64,000 nt of DNA, from NCBI RefSeq assembly GCF_020882245.1, contig NC_083597.1, positions 79,772,152 through 79,836,151 on the forward strand, read 5' to 3'. The stretch's first letter is position 1, and each line of letters opens with the position of its first letter. The DNA is from Rhopalosiphum padi (taxonomy: Eukaryota; Arthropoda; Insecta; Hemiptera; Aphididae). The notes beneath the pieces were generated by a model, which worked only from the letters and a program-made list of their open reading frames with translations, was not told the origin of the DNA and did not search any database. Below, one piece after another: positions 1-12,298 of this stretch. The translations under genes were made by a program, and so were the position numbers.

Positions 1-863
1 ATAATATTATAATATACACTACCACACATGACAAATAATATTATAGAAAAAGACCTTTTCTGATGATGTGGTTAATTAAATTGTATAGTACTGAATTCCA
101 AAAATATATTTAAAAGGACTCGATCAAACGTGATAGTTTACTAGTGGACGACTCATATAAATGTTCACCTGTACGCGTTTTGACAATAATTTCGGCATAA
201 ATAATTATCTGTCAAGTCTCCTGCTTAGTCCATGAAACAAAAGGACAAACACACACTACAACCATATGATTACACAATGATATAATATAATCATCTGTTA
301 CTCTAAAGTGTAATATACACGACCGGACGTCCGGACTAACATGTATATACAATATACATGTCTTGGAGGCAGGCACAAGCAACCCATGACAACGAGCATG
401 TCACCTGTTCGTCGGTGCGTTTGTTCACCGGACGTCTCCTTTCATTCGACGGGATCGGTATTTTTTTACTTAACATTTCGCGAGCAAAAAAAAAAAATGA
501 AAAAATGCAAGAAAAAATAAGAAAACAGCGAGCGTGCGCGCGCGCGCTCCTAATGACATTACAATAGACAATAAGGAGTAAAACAAAATTAAAAAATAAA
601 TGACGATATTGTGCCGTGCTCGAACTTAATGGTCGGGAAAATGAATAATAACGTTAATAATAAAGACAAACAACAAAGGTTGTCTCTTGTTAATTAATTC
701 TTCGGCGAGCGGACGGCGGCGACGGGTGGAAAAAAACAGAAAATAATCTTGATTGCAAACTCCCTCGTTTAATTCCATTTCTTCTTAAAAAAAATGTATA
801 CACATATATATGTATTCGTACAGCGTCGACGTCGCTGAGTTGTCATTACCAGCCGATTGTTTT

Positions 864-946
864 CGCCCTTTATTTTTCTGTTGTTTTTTCAATTCTTTTT
901 AATTTTTCTGTTTTTTTTTCTTTTTTTTATCTTCCCTGTCTCTTCG
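864..946 (+). repeat. T-rich low-complexity tract
   Basis: Runs of T are broken by single C, G or A. Translating the tract gives a meaningless Phe/Leu-rich ORF. It ends about 110 bases before the donor-type site at 1059. Confidence 0.8.
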
Positions 947-1055
947 TTGCCGTACCCTCGCCAGTCTGCAGCGATGTTGTTTTATCACCTCCCGGATTGC
1001 TCACCACCTCGGAGCCTCCCGCTAAAGAACAATGTTTAATTGACTGTCCTTTGTC

Positions 1056-1065
1056 CAGGTGAGTA
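1056..1065 (+). other. Consensus 5' splice-site-like sequence
   Basis: The sequence CAG|GTGAGTA matches the U2 donor consensus, with the intron starting at 1059. The upstream 350 bases contain no credible coding frame. If the site is real, it would end a non-coding 5' exon. It could also be a chance match. Confidence 0.25.
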
Positions 1066-1197
1066 CTTTATTGTGCGAATACACTACGCGACCGTCTTGG
1101 CCGGGGGCCACTTTATTGCTTTCGATTAATTCCGAAATCCAGACAGTTTGACCTCTCCGGCCAGCGGGGGAGGATGCTGCAGCCTTTCATGTATACG

Positions 1198-1217
1198 CAC
1201 ACACACACACACACACA
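1198..1217. repeat. (CA)10 microsatellite
   Basis: Ten perfect CA units, directly visible. Confidence 0.95.
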
Positions 1218-1704
1218 GTAGCAGCCGGCGGATTGCGCGCGGGCGAGAGGGATGCGTATTTCATCCCTCGTTTTTCCCACAGCTTAAAAGTACACTAAGC
1301 GCGTCTCAGGTCGCGCGTGCGTGAGTCTAGTTCATATAAATATACGTATAGATAGATATATTATACATGTTTGTCTGTGAGTGTGTGTGTGCGCGAGCGC
1401 AGTTCATGTGAAATCAGCTTTTTTTTCTTTTTGTCCTTCGTCGTATATATTTCTTTTCGTTCGTCTTGCTTATGTATATACACATACATATATTCGGTCG
1501 CCTATCTCCTCCGTCGTCTTGTCGCGTGCGTATACAGTGTTGTGCGCACACATTTTATCCTTTCTTCTATAATACACCCCCACCGCCGCCGCCGCGCGTT
1601 CGCCGAATTAATCTCCGAACGGAAAGAGATTTATGATTGTTCATTAACCGCGGGCTTTTAGTCCCTCTTAGACACAGTTTTCCCCTTTTCCGTTGCACGT
1701 GTAT

Positions 1705-1731
1705 ACACACTCACACTCACACACACACACA
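1705..1731. repeat. Imperfect (CA)n microsatellite
   Basis: CA repeat interrupted by two TC steps, inside the island at 1.2-3.5 kb. Confidence 0.9.
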
Positions 1732-1802
1732 TACCACCGCCACCGGTGCCGGTGCTTTTATATACACACGCGCGCGCACTTATATTATATACACATTTGT
1801 AA

Positions 1803-1821
1803 ATATATATATATATATATA
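1803..1821. repeat. (AT)n microsatellite
   Basis: Uninterrupted AT alternation. A short (GT)n tract follows at about 1848-1861. Confidence 0.9.
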
Positions 1822-1955
1822 CGTATATGCATAGGCGTTCGTATACTGTGTGTGTGTGTGTATGATATAATGTTATTGAATGGGGAGAATCACACATGAA
1901 CTGCACGCGCAACATCTGGCGGATTTTCGCTACTACATATTATATGATATTATTA

Positions 1956-1977
1956 TATTATTATTATTATTATTATT
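1956..1977. repeat. (ATT)n microsatellite
   Basis: Seven ATT units, directly visible. Confidence 0.9.
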
Positions 1978-3149
1978 TTCCGCGCACGGCCGCCGTCGTC
2001 GCGCCCGTTATTCAATCCGGTTCCCGGAAACGATAGAAAAATATTTATCAACAGCGGTGACAGCGGTGACTGCGGTGGCGGTGCAGGAGCAGCACCACGT
2101 TTCGATGGCTTTTTCTGAACCGTGCGATATCATATAGCTGTGTATACGCACTGTCAAAACAAACGGAACGGATCATGGAGGCCGCATGCAGCGGTGCGCG
2201 TGAATACCGTTTCGACCGAGAAATCTGAAAAGTAATATTTATCCATCCGTTATTTGCGTATGAATAATAATAAACTGTTGGCGGCGTTGTATTGTTTTGA
2301 AAAAAAAAATCGCGTTCGCGCTTTGCCGTGTATAATTATATTATTGTGTACCGCAAACATTTCTGAATCCTTTACCGTGCCAAAAATATCGATGGTAATA
2401 TTATATATTTTTTTTATTTAAATTCAGATCGGCAACAGACGAATGCCGTGTAAGGTATATCGAGCGAGTAGAATTTGCGGTAAAAAATGTACTACAACTA
2501 TATATTCTGGTTATGATAACATATGGTTTGAAAACGAAACGGCTGGACTGCGACGTGAGGTGTAGCGGTTTGTCTCTGCGGACGACTTTGGCTCGGTTTA
2601 ACTTTCGATCGCCACGGCGTTAGGGAAGGTAATCCCTTAAATTTCGCTTGTCTGTTTGCAGCGGTAAAATACACACCGACACGTATATATATATATATAT
2701 TTTAAAGAACTCAGTTAGTCGTTGTACTTTATGCGTGTGTGTATATAGATACTGTATAGTGTATAGCTGCGACTATTATACGTGTTCGGTCAACCGTTTT
2801 TATTGCGCTCGGCCTGTTCGTTTTCTTTCGGCTCGGCGCGTCGCTCGGCTTCGGTGTGCAATCAATGTTGTCGTTTTTAACGATATACACACCGCGGCGG
2901 CCGATCTAATGTCGAGCAATAAAAGGGTCTCCTTGACCAGTGTTTGTGTATATATGTATATATATTATATATATATAACGTATTTCCGGCATCGTCGGAT
3001 GAGACGGCGAGGTGGTCAGCGGCGATGACCGCACGCGCTCGGCCGGAGAGCGACGGAAAAGTCCAACGGCGATATATGCGCGTGTGATGCTGCGAAGAGA
3101 GGGGAAACGAAAGTATAGAAGAAAAAAGGATCACCGCACGCCGTCGGCA

Positions 3150-3177
3150 TAAGGGTTAAGTCGTAAAGCAACCCTTA
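3150..3177. repeat. Stem-loop, 8-bp perfect arms
   Basis: TAAGGGTT at 3150-3157 is the exact reverse complement of AACCCTTA at 3170-3177, with a 12-base loop. It lies at the end of the first CpG-rich island. Its function is unknown. Confidence 0.6.
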
Positions 3178-3530
3178 ACACGAGCCAATTACATCGAACC
3201 GTTGCCACCGCAAAGTAGGGTCAATCCTCTCCTATACACATACATATATAAACTAAGTCTCCGCTGCCACGGATGACCCGATACGACTGGTGGGAGGGGG
3301 AACACCCCGCGCAGATATATATTGTTTCACGAGCCGTGTGTACATACACACGACCACCGATGATATTAGCTACCTGCGCGCGTCCGTCGTAATTTCAACT
3401 CAAACGATCGGACAAAAACAACTACTGCAGCCTCGGAGCGGGTCGGGATGCCGTCCGGGCGTATCGGTCATCCCGGACACGATGTATATCTATTGAACGA
3501 CGATATAAGTTAAGCTCGTGTATATACACT

Positions 3531-4460
3531 TTTATAGGTTCTGAACCGGAGCAAGAGATGTACCGCTTTTACGATGGTTCTGTTTTTAATTTCTTTTTTC
3601 TAATCTATTCCCGTATAAACTACATCACTGTTTCGAATAAAATAGAAAGTGCTGTGCTTTGAACGGTAGCTTGATCGTCGCGTTTTTTTTTACTGCTATT
3701 GCTCCTTCGACAGTATGAAAAACCTATTGAAAACCGTAAAATATTTTTGATAAAGGACGGTTTTCAAACGAATATTGTTTCGTAATAATTGGTCTTTACT
3801 ACAATAACTTATCCGCGATTTGCATGTTTCACGCGCAAATGAAACGTTCAGATCCTCCTAAATCAGTAATAGTTATAGCTAGCATTTTGGTAAAATTCAA
3901 ATAGATCTTCGTTGTATATTCGAACACAGTATAATGGTTTTACTTAACATAATCATAACGGAATCCTTCTATAAATAAATAAATAAATTATTTACTGTAT
4001 TTAATAATAATATGATATTACATATTTATTGGCACCCGAAGTATCACGAGCCACGTTCAAACGACACAGAAATGTACAAATTTTAAACCGTGGCCCACGA
4101 CATCGATAAGTAAAACAATAACGACAATACGCAATCGTGTACCGAATTTTCGCGAACGGCTTTAAGTGGCAAACTCCGATGATAAAATAGAGACATTTTT
4201 GAAGTGTCGAGTATTATACACAATATAATAATATATTGTATACAATATCAGACAACGGCGTGTAATAACATTCGAAATGGTGTGCAAAACTTCCCTATGC
4301 ACAATATAGTGTTATATACATCACGCGCGTCTTTTATGACGTTTTGGAAACAATCAAAACTTTCGGCGAAATCTGATCGAACCCTCGGCGACTGGAAATA
4401 ATAACATTCGCCAGAATCGTCCTGCAGCAGCCCCGCGACAGAGTATTTAATTTTAATATA
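3531..4460. other. AT-rich spacer, no gene seen
   Basis: Desert sequence between two islands. Frames are short and interrupted, and I see no splice-bounded exon or RNA gene. Confidence 0.55.
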
Positions 4461-4462
4461 CG

Positions 4463-4502
4463 TATATATATATATATAATGGTTTGTGTGTGTGTGTGTG
4501 TG
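4463..4502. repeat. Compound (AT)n-(TG)9 microsatellite
   Basis: An AT run at about 4463-4478 is followed by nine TG units at 4485-4502. Confidence 0.9.
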
Positions 4503-4818
4503 CGGGTACATCCTATTGTGACACACATAATACATGATATAATATTATATCGTATATATGCGCCGATGGTGTTCGAACAATAATAAATCGAGTTCGCTCT
4601 TTTTGGCGGCGCTTCCGCTAAGCACACGCTCGAATATAATATATAAAGTATATTATAGAGTATACTCCGCCGTTCGAGTCGCAAACGGCAAAGTTTTCCG
4701 CAAAAATTCTCCGGGTCACGTATATGACACACCGCCTCTTACCGCGCGACAAAAGATTCCGAAAAGTTGATATTAACGCGCGCCGACTTGACGTGTGTTT
4801 TCAGTGATACGTTTTACG

Positions 4819-5091
4819 ATGGCGGTTATGCGCAAACGTCAGCATAATATGTATATATTCTTATTTCTTATGCATAAGAGTACCTATGTAAGTCTCGTAT
4901 ACACGCGTGTGCGCTATGGTGCGCATGCGTCGTTCATCATCGAAACAAGCAATGAAAAATACATATTATATTTTTTGCGTGCTACTTGCGTTGTTCATAT
5001 TATGTATGATAGAAAAGCGTTTCTCGAACTATTCATCGTAAACATTTTTCAATCGGTCGACCAAAATCTCGAGGATTATTTAATAAATTGA
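4819..5091 (+). CDS. Candidate 90-aa hypothetical ORF
   Basis: I do not recognise this ORF. It starts at the ATG at 4819 (context ACGATGG) and ends at TGA 5089-5091. An in-frame TGA lies upstream at 4789. A TTTTCAG acceptor-like site sits at about 4798-4804, just before the start. The N-terminus is basic (MRKRQ), followed by a hydrophobic stretch at about residues 11-17. The C-terminal third is the most protein-like part (RKAFLELFIV, then an acidic NLED). A GTAAGT lies inside the frame near 4889 and could instead end an exon there. With this composition, open frames of 90 codons are expected by chance several times in 64 kb, so this is a weak candidate. Confidence 0.18.
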   Translation: MAVMRKRQHNMYIFLFLMHKSTYVSLVYTRVRYGAHASFIIETSNEKYILYFLRATCVVHIMYDRKAFLELFIVNIFQSVDQNLEDYLIN

Positions 5092-5099
5092 TTTGAAGT

Positions 5100-6091
5100 T
5101 ATATTGTTATATAATATTATAATAATATGTAAAATGATACCAATGACGGATAATAATTATTATTTTAAGACGAAATACAGTTAATTGAATTGTACGCATA
5201 GGCACCATTGTGTTAAAATTCTTATAAAATATGTTTTTTTTTAGAATCGCCGAGTCAAAATCGTTTGGACTTAAAAATTGAGAACAAAATTAATAATATA
5301 AAAACATTGTCTTTTAAAATTTGATATAATATAATATGATGTGCATTATTAATTTATGCGTCAAGTAATCTCCGTTCCAAATCGTTTTTCGTTTACAATT
5401 ATTTAACATTACTTACAAATTTAATTACAATACCACTTCACTGACCTACCCGAAATAGTGAACCACGCCGGTAGCAAAAAGACTATCTTTATGTCTTCAA
5501 GTTTTTATGTATTAACTTTTGTTAACAACAGAGTGTAAATTGTTGTTTTTTAAGAAAATTTAGTAGAGATTAAAAAACGTATTCATCAAAGCAAGTAGTC
5601 TATTTTATATTTTCGGTGTTTATGGTATTAGTCGAAAATAGTTTCTCTACAATGTGAAAGGTGGAGGACAAAAGTGTTTCGATGTAATAACTCCGAGTAC
5701 TCAGACTGGGTAATGTTAAAAAAACGTAATCCAATTTCAACACGACGTTTTATCCCCTCGTTCCAAATTCCATATTACATTATTGTAGGTGTACCTACAT
5801 AATATAATATATGTATATATATTGGTAACGAAGGATGAGACGAAAACGTCTGTAATTTCTGTAAAATCCGAATTGTGTACACGCGACCAGTATCGTTAAG
5901 ATTAAACATTTTCTAAGGCTGTGCGACAGCAAGAAAAACTAATGAATAGTGTATAGCGGAGTAGTTGCGTTTGAAGGTTTCCTCGTTCACTTGTCGTTAT
6001 GAATCGAAAAGGAATGCGGAACATTGACGTTGCCATCGAGGGGGCGTCAGCTAATTGCAAAAAGAGGAAATCAAATCAAAATCCCCTTCCA

Positions 6092-6130
<39 letters not shown>

Positions 6131-8560
6131 TCATACACTTATAACGTGTATTCCGTTTCAATCGATTCGGGTTGGCACGCGACACTTTGTCTAAACGTTT
6201 TGGACAGAACTGGAAGCGACAAGTATAAACGTGTCTAATGGGATTAGTGTGTGACACATCGATTAACACTCATTTCGTCTGTACGTATATATATATAAAC
6301 ATGTACGATATAATACATATTATGTATATGGTGTAACGGAAAAGCTAATTTACAAAGCACGACCTAAGTGCGATAAAATACACTGGTGTCTAGGATTATT
6401 ATGATCGTCTCAAGACCATCTTACCGCAATCTGTAGGTACATATTATACTTAGTGAAGGTATTATAATGTCATAGGAAAAACGGAGAATAAATTAAAGCT
6501 TTAAATTTGTAGGAAAATACGTTAGGTATTTCTACTTGTTGTAATACATAGCTTTCTTAACACAAACTATAAACAATTTTAATATTCCTAATTTCATTTT
6601 TTATAACTTTTTTCAATATTATTAATAATTTCCCACAGTTAGAACTTTTTAAAAGCATTTTATCAATTATTTACTAATTATTGTCTTTTAATATTTGTAA
6701 ACTAATTTAAATAGTTAAAAATATAGATTGTTGTTTTCAATAAAACTTTTTTGGCATTTCAATTTCGAATTAAAATTAAATTAATATTCCATTTTTTAAG
6801 ATGTTATTGTTTTTTTTTTAAGTTTATTGTAAATTTCTTATGGTGTTTTAGTGCATTTATTTCACAGCCCTAAAAAATATTAATTTAAACATTCTTCTGA
6901 TTACGTTACCTACTCAAGTATTTTTAAGCTGCCCGGAATAATCTTTACCAATACATAGAATGTGAAAAGTGTATACACTACATATTTAATAATTATTTGT
7001 AATAAAATATTATTACGAAAATTTATTATACAGAGTTAATTGGTATATTTTCGTACAATATTTGTAAAATTTAGACATCACGTGATACGTTAACAAGGAC
7101 AATAATAATTGTATGATACATAATCCATTAATTTAGTGAGATAGGTATGAAACCTGATGTATTATGCGTAAACTAATATCGACTCGACTGCTCTACCATC
7201 TTCCCCGATCTAGCCACAAACGCCTTATGTATTATAATACGAGTATATGCACCAGTAGTAACTTTATATACTCAAACTGAGTATAAATAAGATACTTCGG
7301 TTTTTATAAAAATGTTTGGCATGAAAAATTAATTGTATATGAATAAATAAATTATTATGAACAATTGTGAGTATCATAATTTATAGTACTTAAAATTAAA
7401 TTGGTAAGTATATGTAAACACGAACGGTAATAATTTGACATAATATTATTAGGTATGATACACAAGACATTCAACTTGTTAATTATGTTGCACATGATGA
7501 TTTGTATAAAGCGCATATTAAAATACGTATAAATACAAAATTGTTTTTTATTTTCGAATACGATTGTTTAGTAGTTTATAGTCATCTCAGTTTCAACGTA
7601 GGTACAACCCAGAAATAATTCATTATTTTCTATTCGGCTAAGCTAAATTATTCTTAATATTATTTTCTTATTACGGAAACAAGTTATAACTGAACAATAG
7701 TACAAAGTTATTTACAGTACAAAAATGTTTATTAATTCATTATATTATAATACAAATACAAATAATAATCAAAGGAGAGTAAATTTGTTTTATCAAACGT
7801 GTTTATTTGTCATTATTAATAAGTCATCAATAAATGACTAAACCTATCTATTCCATTTTGTACACATTTACTAATGTTTGCATGTAAATGTAAAGTTTTA
7901 GTAATGCATGTAATCATTCAGTTGTCAAATCTATAATTATTATTATTGTCCAATGTCCACATGCTATTTGAATACAATTTCTGGTTTGTATCCGTCAAAA
8001 GTGACGTTCAAAGCATAATAATAATATGCAAGATATTATATTTAAAACCGTTATTTTATTAAAGTGTATTTTTATTAAACTTACGGTGAATCTTTTTAAT
8101 TTTATAAGTTTTACTACGAATGAATAATATTAACTTGTAGGTATTGCTTAAAAAAAAAATGTGTTACTAGTTAGTCGAATATTTCTTCATCTTTTTCATG
8201 TTATTTTTTACGTTATTATTTTTATCCATCAACTCAAGATGACAGTTTTATAAGCATATAACGCAATAGTACGATACATATTAGCATAAGACTTAGATAA
8301 TGTATTAAATAACAAAAAGGTGTAATCGAGTAATGTAGTAAGTACTGATATTAAATTAAAACAATTACACATGGCAGTGAGGCTACGTTCGTTTTTTTAT
8401 CAATCCACTAGTACTGTAGACTAGTTGCCACAATGCGACATTATTACAGATATAATATACGTATGCCGTATAGCTATAAATATATTCTCTATCAACAGAA
8501 TTGTTAATGTTTAGCCGTCTTCTACTCGGCCACTTATAACTATAGCAAGCGCATACGCAT
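5100..8560. other. AT desert, no gene seen
   Basis: Very AT-rich sequence with dense stops in all frames, short ATA/TTA runs and scattered TAGGTA motifs. The only conspicuous items are the (AC)n tract at 6095 and a 7-bp-arm dyad at 5784-5799 containing GTAGGT and ACCTAC. It looks like intergenic or intronic sequence. Confidence 0.6.
6095..6125. repeat. (AC)15 microsatellite
   Basis: Uninterrupted AC alternation of about 31 bases, one of the longest pure AC tracts in the window. Confidence 0.95.
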
Positions 8561-8993
8561 TGGTACATCAGGCATCTATCGACGTTTTGTATCCATCGTC
8601 ATGGTGTGGAAACCATATCGTCTTTAAATCAAATCCGCGTTGTATACAATAATGATGCATATAAAATGCGTGTCATTACGTGCACATGCCGCACGTACAC
8701 AAGTATTGCACAATAACGTATGATAATACACGTCACATATAGCTAACGGTGTTGCCCTTATTATTGTGTACACCGCGTCTGGTCGATCGACGCAACGAAG
8801 TCGCGCGCACAGAGATATACACGCCGTATAGTTTCATTTTTTTTCTCATTATTTATTTATGAACCCTGTCCGGTTTTAATGCGTATCCCGCAAACATCGG
8901 CATACTGCGATAATGTATAAGTATACCTACGCGATTTTCGACGGTCGCCTGCGTTATATTATACCTTTACGTTATATATACGCACTGCCAATT

Positions 8994-9566
8994 CTACGCC
9001 CCGCGAGTGGCGGGCAAAATCGGGACGGCGGCGGTGGCGAGCGGTGACGGCTTATATTGAAAACCTTGTCGTACATTATTAATACTAATCTGGCCCGGAG
9101 CCGAGATTACTGCCGGTCCGTCTGCAGTCCGCCAATCGTCTCTCTGCTTTAGTCTGTCTGTCTGTCTGTCTGCGCCTGTCGTTCGCCTTTGACGTTTGCA
9201 TAAGATGAAAAAAATTATATATATATATATGTATAACGCGGGGACGCATATACTAACGAATAATAATATAATATCCCCAACTACGTATATATATATACAA
9301 CGCAACCATAGTAGACATCGATTCCCCGCCGACTTTTCCTCTTCGGTGTATCCGAATATCGTCATTAAACATTCGTCGATTCGCGCCCGTCGTTCCCGCA
9401 CAATATTTAATAATATATAATATGTATATATGCATAATATCCGCGGCCCCACAACGGCATCAGTGCGAGCGACGAGGACCCCGGGGACTAACGCGCGGAG
9501 AGCGTTTTTAATCTTTAGACTTTTCCGGCCGCGCCGACAAGATAATAATGTATACAATAATAACAT
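8994..9566 (-). CDS. Candidate 190-aa membrane-type ORF, longest in window
   Basis: This is the longest open frame in the window. It runs from a true ATG (complement of 9564-9566) to TAG (complement of 8994-8996). I do not recognise it. The translation has a basic N-terminal segment (residues 11-20), an acidic EEEK at 75-78, a hydrophobic block at about 84-123 that could hold one or two membrane helices, and then KRQRR, which suits a cytoplasmic flank. The remaining 60 residues are hydrophilic and Pro/Ala-rich at the end. Part of the hydrophobic block is encoded by (AT)n tracts and the DRQTDR segment by a TCTG tetranucleotide repeat, so the membrane character may be an artefact of repeats. 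It lies in a CpG-rich island where stops are rare by composition. Confidence 0.22.
   Translation of the reverse strand: MLLLYTLLSCRRGRKSLKIKNALRALVPGVLVARTDAVVGPRILCIYTYYILLNIVRERRARIDECLMTIFGYTEEEKSAGNRCLLWLRCIYIYVVGDIILLFVSICVPALYIYIYIIFFILCKRQRRTTGADRQTDRLKQRDDWRTADGPAVISAPGQISINNVRQGFQYKPSPLATAAVPILPATRGA
9153..9172. repeat. (TCTG)5 tetranucleotide microsatellite
   Basis: Five perfect TCTG units, the clearest tetranucleotide repeat in the window. Confidence 0.95.
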
Positions 9567-9790
9567 TACACTACATAAACGTTACGAGACGCATTTCATC
9601 GGCTGGTTGTATAGATGAGGTGTATATATATAAATATGTATAGCGCATAATGTATATACAGTGAGAGAAGTTCGACGACGCTCGCAGTGGTGTCGGGTAC
9701 AAAAATAAGCAAGTTGAAGAAATATTAATAATAAAATACAATATGAACGGGAGAAAAAAATCGACACGACCGCTTCCGCCGTTGGAAATT

Positions 9791-9822
9791 ATATTATTAT
9801 TATTTTTATTATTATTATTATA
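9791..9822. repeat. (ATT)n microsatellite
   Basis: Interrupted ATT repeat at the edge of the 8.6-10.0 kb island. Confidence 0.9.
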
Positions 9823-10156
9823 TACATTTTTTTCTATGTCACTGCAACTCGAAGACGCCACTCAATCTTGCGGCGGGTACGCGCGGTAATTAAATTTTCT
9901 CGCAGTACACGAGCATGTCGATTTTAACGAACCGGAAAACGAGGAAAACGAGCAAATTAAAAGGATTCTGCGTGTCCGCGATGACCTGAGAGCTTATACG
10001 TTTATGTTGTAAATTCACGAGTATGTACATAAAATTGTGTACATATATACTAATATATATATTGTATGTATATATATTTTGTGGTAATAATGTAGGTATA
10101 ACATATTATCCTCTTTTAGTCAATTATATGTATATAGTATACAGATAAACCGAATA

Positions 10157-10182
10157 AGAGAGAGAGAGAGAGAGAGAGAGAG
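10157..10182. repeat. (AG)13 microsatellite
   Basis: Thirteen perfect AG units. GAGA-type tracts of this kind are typical binding sites for GAGA-factor-like proteins in insects. That role is inferred here only from sequence type and the position next to an island. Confidence 0.92.
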
Positions 10183-11420
10183 CGCGATTTTTAGCACGCA
10201 AGTGGATATAGTTATAAACATTGAAAAATCTCAAAAGTTACGTCATTACTCGCTTTACCGCTCAATCGTTTCTCTAAAATATAAATTAATATGCGATATT
10301 TTAAATATTATGTTATTTATATTGCAGTTATTATTGAAACACGCATTATTCGCGTTTGTTTTTTCTATATGCTACCAATATCGTTATGTATGTTTTATGA
10401 TATAATAATACATTTATTATTATGATTGCCGCTCAATTCAATCCGTTACGAACTATACCAAATATTATTATTATTTAATTTATATTGTATTGTTTACCCA
10501 CATCGTGTGCACAGTGCACAGTTAAGTTGTGTTAAGTTCAGCGTGTTTTGAATCATGTAAATTAATGGATAATTTTCACGTATAGATATTATATTGGTTA
10601 TTAATTATTATGATATTACGACTGGTCGCTCCACAATACAATGCGTGCCGAGGGCGAGCATTTTCGTGCATTCCTAATTCCTAATGTGTCACCTCGGTAA
10701 ACGATATAATGCATATATATATATACGACTTAAATGAAAACCTCAACACGTATATTTTATCATTTTAATTGCGTGTAAAAATATGCGCAGACATTCCGGA
10801 AAAGTTGAAAATTATAGGTTAGGGGAATGGTCCGTAAAATATAAGACATCGCACCCTAATATAATATATATGTGTGTATATAATTATAAAATATATAATA
10901 TAATTGTGCCTGTTATAAATGTCCACTAATGGGAGGTTTTGGACTCATATAAACCCATATTACTCAACTCTGAGGAATTCAAAACTACCCGTCATTAGAA
11001 GGGGTTGTGCCGTTATATTAAGAGATATTAGCGGTCTCGTATAGTAATTGGTTTTTTTTTGTTTTTGTTTTTAAATATATCATATGAATTTTAAAATGTT
11101 TTTATTTCAAGACACCTACGTAGGTTATGTTTTATAAACTGTAATAATATTACTCATACAACGCGAAATTTGAAATTAAAAAGACATTTTTAGTTTTCAA
11201 CGAGAGCTCTTCTCTTCTACGCAGAATATCATTTATTGGATATTTGTTTAAAATAAAGTATAAAACAAATATAATTATACGCATAAGCTTCGATTCTATC
11301 GTAAATACCATAGTTTATATATTACCTATTTATTTATTTATTATATATTATGTTTATATCATAATTTATGATATAAAACATATATATAATATAATATAAT
11401 ATTATAAAGAATAGCGATAA
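10183..11420. other. AT-rich spacer, no gene seen
   Basis: Desert between islands. Frames are short and repeats are limited to AT runs. No exon-like segment was found. Confidence 0.55.
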
Positions 11421-11424
11421 TATA

Positions 11425-11975
11425 CTAGTTCCCGAGTAAATTGTTCGGTAGTCGAAGACGGCCGTCGTAGATCAATTTTACGGGTCTAGTTAAAAATTTA
11501 AATCCATTTTCTCCGGTTCCGACGATGTTCGCCGGTTGATTAGTCTGTTTTATTGCCAGATTAGGCCCCAGGGGACCACCGCCGCTGCGTTCCGGAGTAC
11601 AGCAGAAATTACGGTTTCCAATATTGAGGCTCCACGGCGGCGCCGTTAACAAGACTTTGCAATTTAGTTTAACCACCGCCGCCACCGCTCACCCCCATGC
11701 CGAGGGTTTCCGCCGTCCTCCGGTGGCCGGCGGTATTACCTGTGGAAAAGCGACGAAATTAATATAGTGTTGATCAAAATAAACGAGTCCTTAATACGCA
11801 TCGGGTCGGGCGCACGCCATAGGAGGCGGCGGTGGTGGCAATGGCGAAAGGGTGCGAATGGTTTCGCGCTTAAGGTCCGGCGAACTCGCACGCGTTAATC
11901 CGGCGATGGGCCGCCGCCAGGTCCCCCAGGTGCGCTTAATTACCGGACCGGGATCAATTACGAATTAATAAGGAA
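11425..11975. promoter_or_regulatory. Candidate regulatory island with homeodomain-type sites
   Basis: A CpG-rich block with abrupt AT-rich flanks. It contains TTTATTG (11549-11555), the form bound by Caudal/Abd-B-type homeodomains, several ATTA/TAAT cores, and a closely packed set at 11956-11973 (AATTACGAATTAATAAGG). A minus-strand frame of 86 codons (11425-11685) is open and includes FCCTPERSGGG. It has no ATG, and an in-frame TGA lies immediately upstream, so I favour a conserved non-coding element over an exon. Without an alignment this stays an inference. Confidence 0.3.
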
Positions 11976-11984
11976 ACGTTCGAG

Positions 11985-11986
<2 letters not shown>

Positions 11987-12015
<29 letters not shown>
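11987..12015. repeat. (TA)n microsatellite
   Basis: 29-base uninterrupted TA alternation between two parts of the 11.4-12.5 kb island. Confidence 0.95.
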
Positions 12016-12017
<2 letters not shown>

Positions 12018-12284
12018 GAGGACGGACTGGCTGTACGTATACGGGCGGGTAGTATGGTCGTAGTATAGTGTACCGCGGTAGTGGAGGTAGTGATGGAGAG
12101 CCCTTTCGGAAAATCGTGTACCGTTGACCACCGGCGGCGATAAATCAAACGGAAGACGGGGGACCTAACCTCAAAAACTAATGTGAACGCCGTTGGATCG
12201 TAATTCTCAACCCGGGCGATATTAAATGCCCTCCGGTCACCGCCGCCAACCCCTTCGCCGGGACAACGTAGGCGCGAGCGCGCG

Positions 12285-12298
12285 CGTGTGTGTGTGTG
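12285..12298. repeat. (GT)7 microsatellite
   Basis: Short GT run preceded by a GCGCGC tract. Confidence 0.85.

Larger units (their letters stand above)
1..1190. other. AT-rich to mixed DNA, no gene seen
   Basis: This stretch starts AT-rich and becomes mixed in composition after about 700. Open frames are short, and one is a poly-pyrimidine artefact. The only gene-like signal is the donor-type site at 1059. I see no exon that I would defend. Confidence 0.5.
1191..3530. other. Microsatellite-laden CpG-rich island
   Basis: Base composition is mixed to GC-rich with many CpGs and repeated dinucleotide tracts. Short open frames exist on both strands, but most run through (CA)n, (AT)n or (ATT)n repeats. 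No start-to-stop or splice-bounded frame stands out. A promoter-like or enhancer-like island is the simplest reading. Confidence 0.4.

Noticed and set aside
1637..1915. Several overlapping open frames on both strands around the (CA)n and (AT)n tracts
   Set aside because: They are translations of dinucleotide repeats, with HTHTHT, YIYIYI and VCVCV patterns, and have no start or splice support.
2628..2661. AAG|GTAATC followed by TTTGCAG, resembling a tiny intron
   Set aside because: The interval is about 35 bases, too short for an animal spliceosomal intron.
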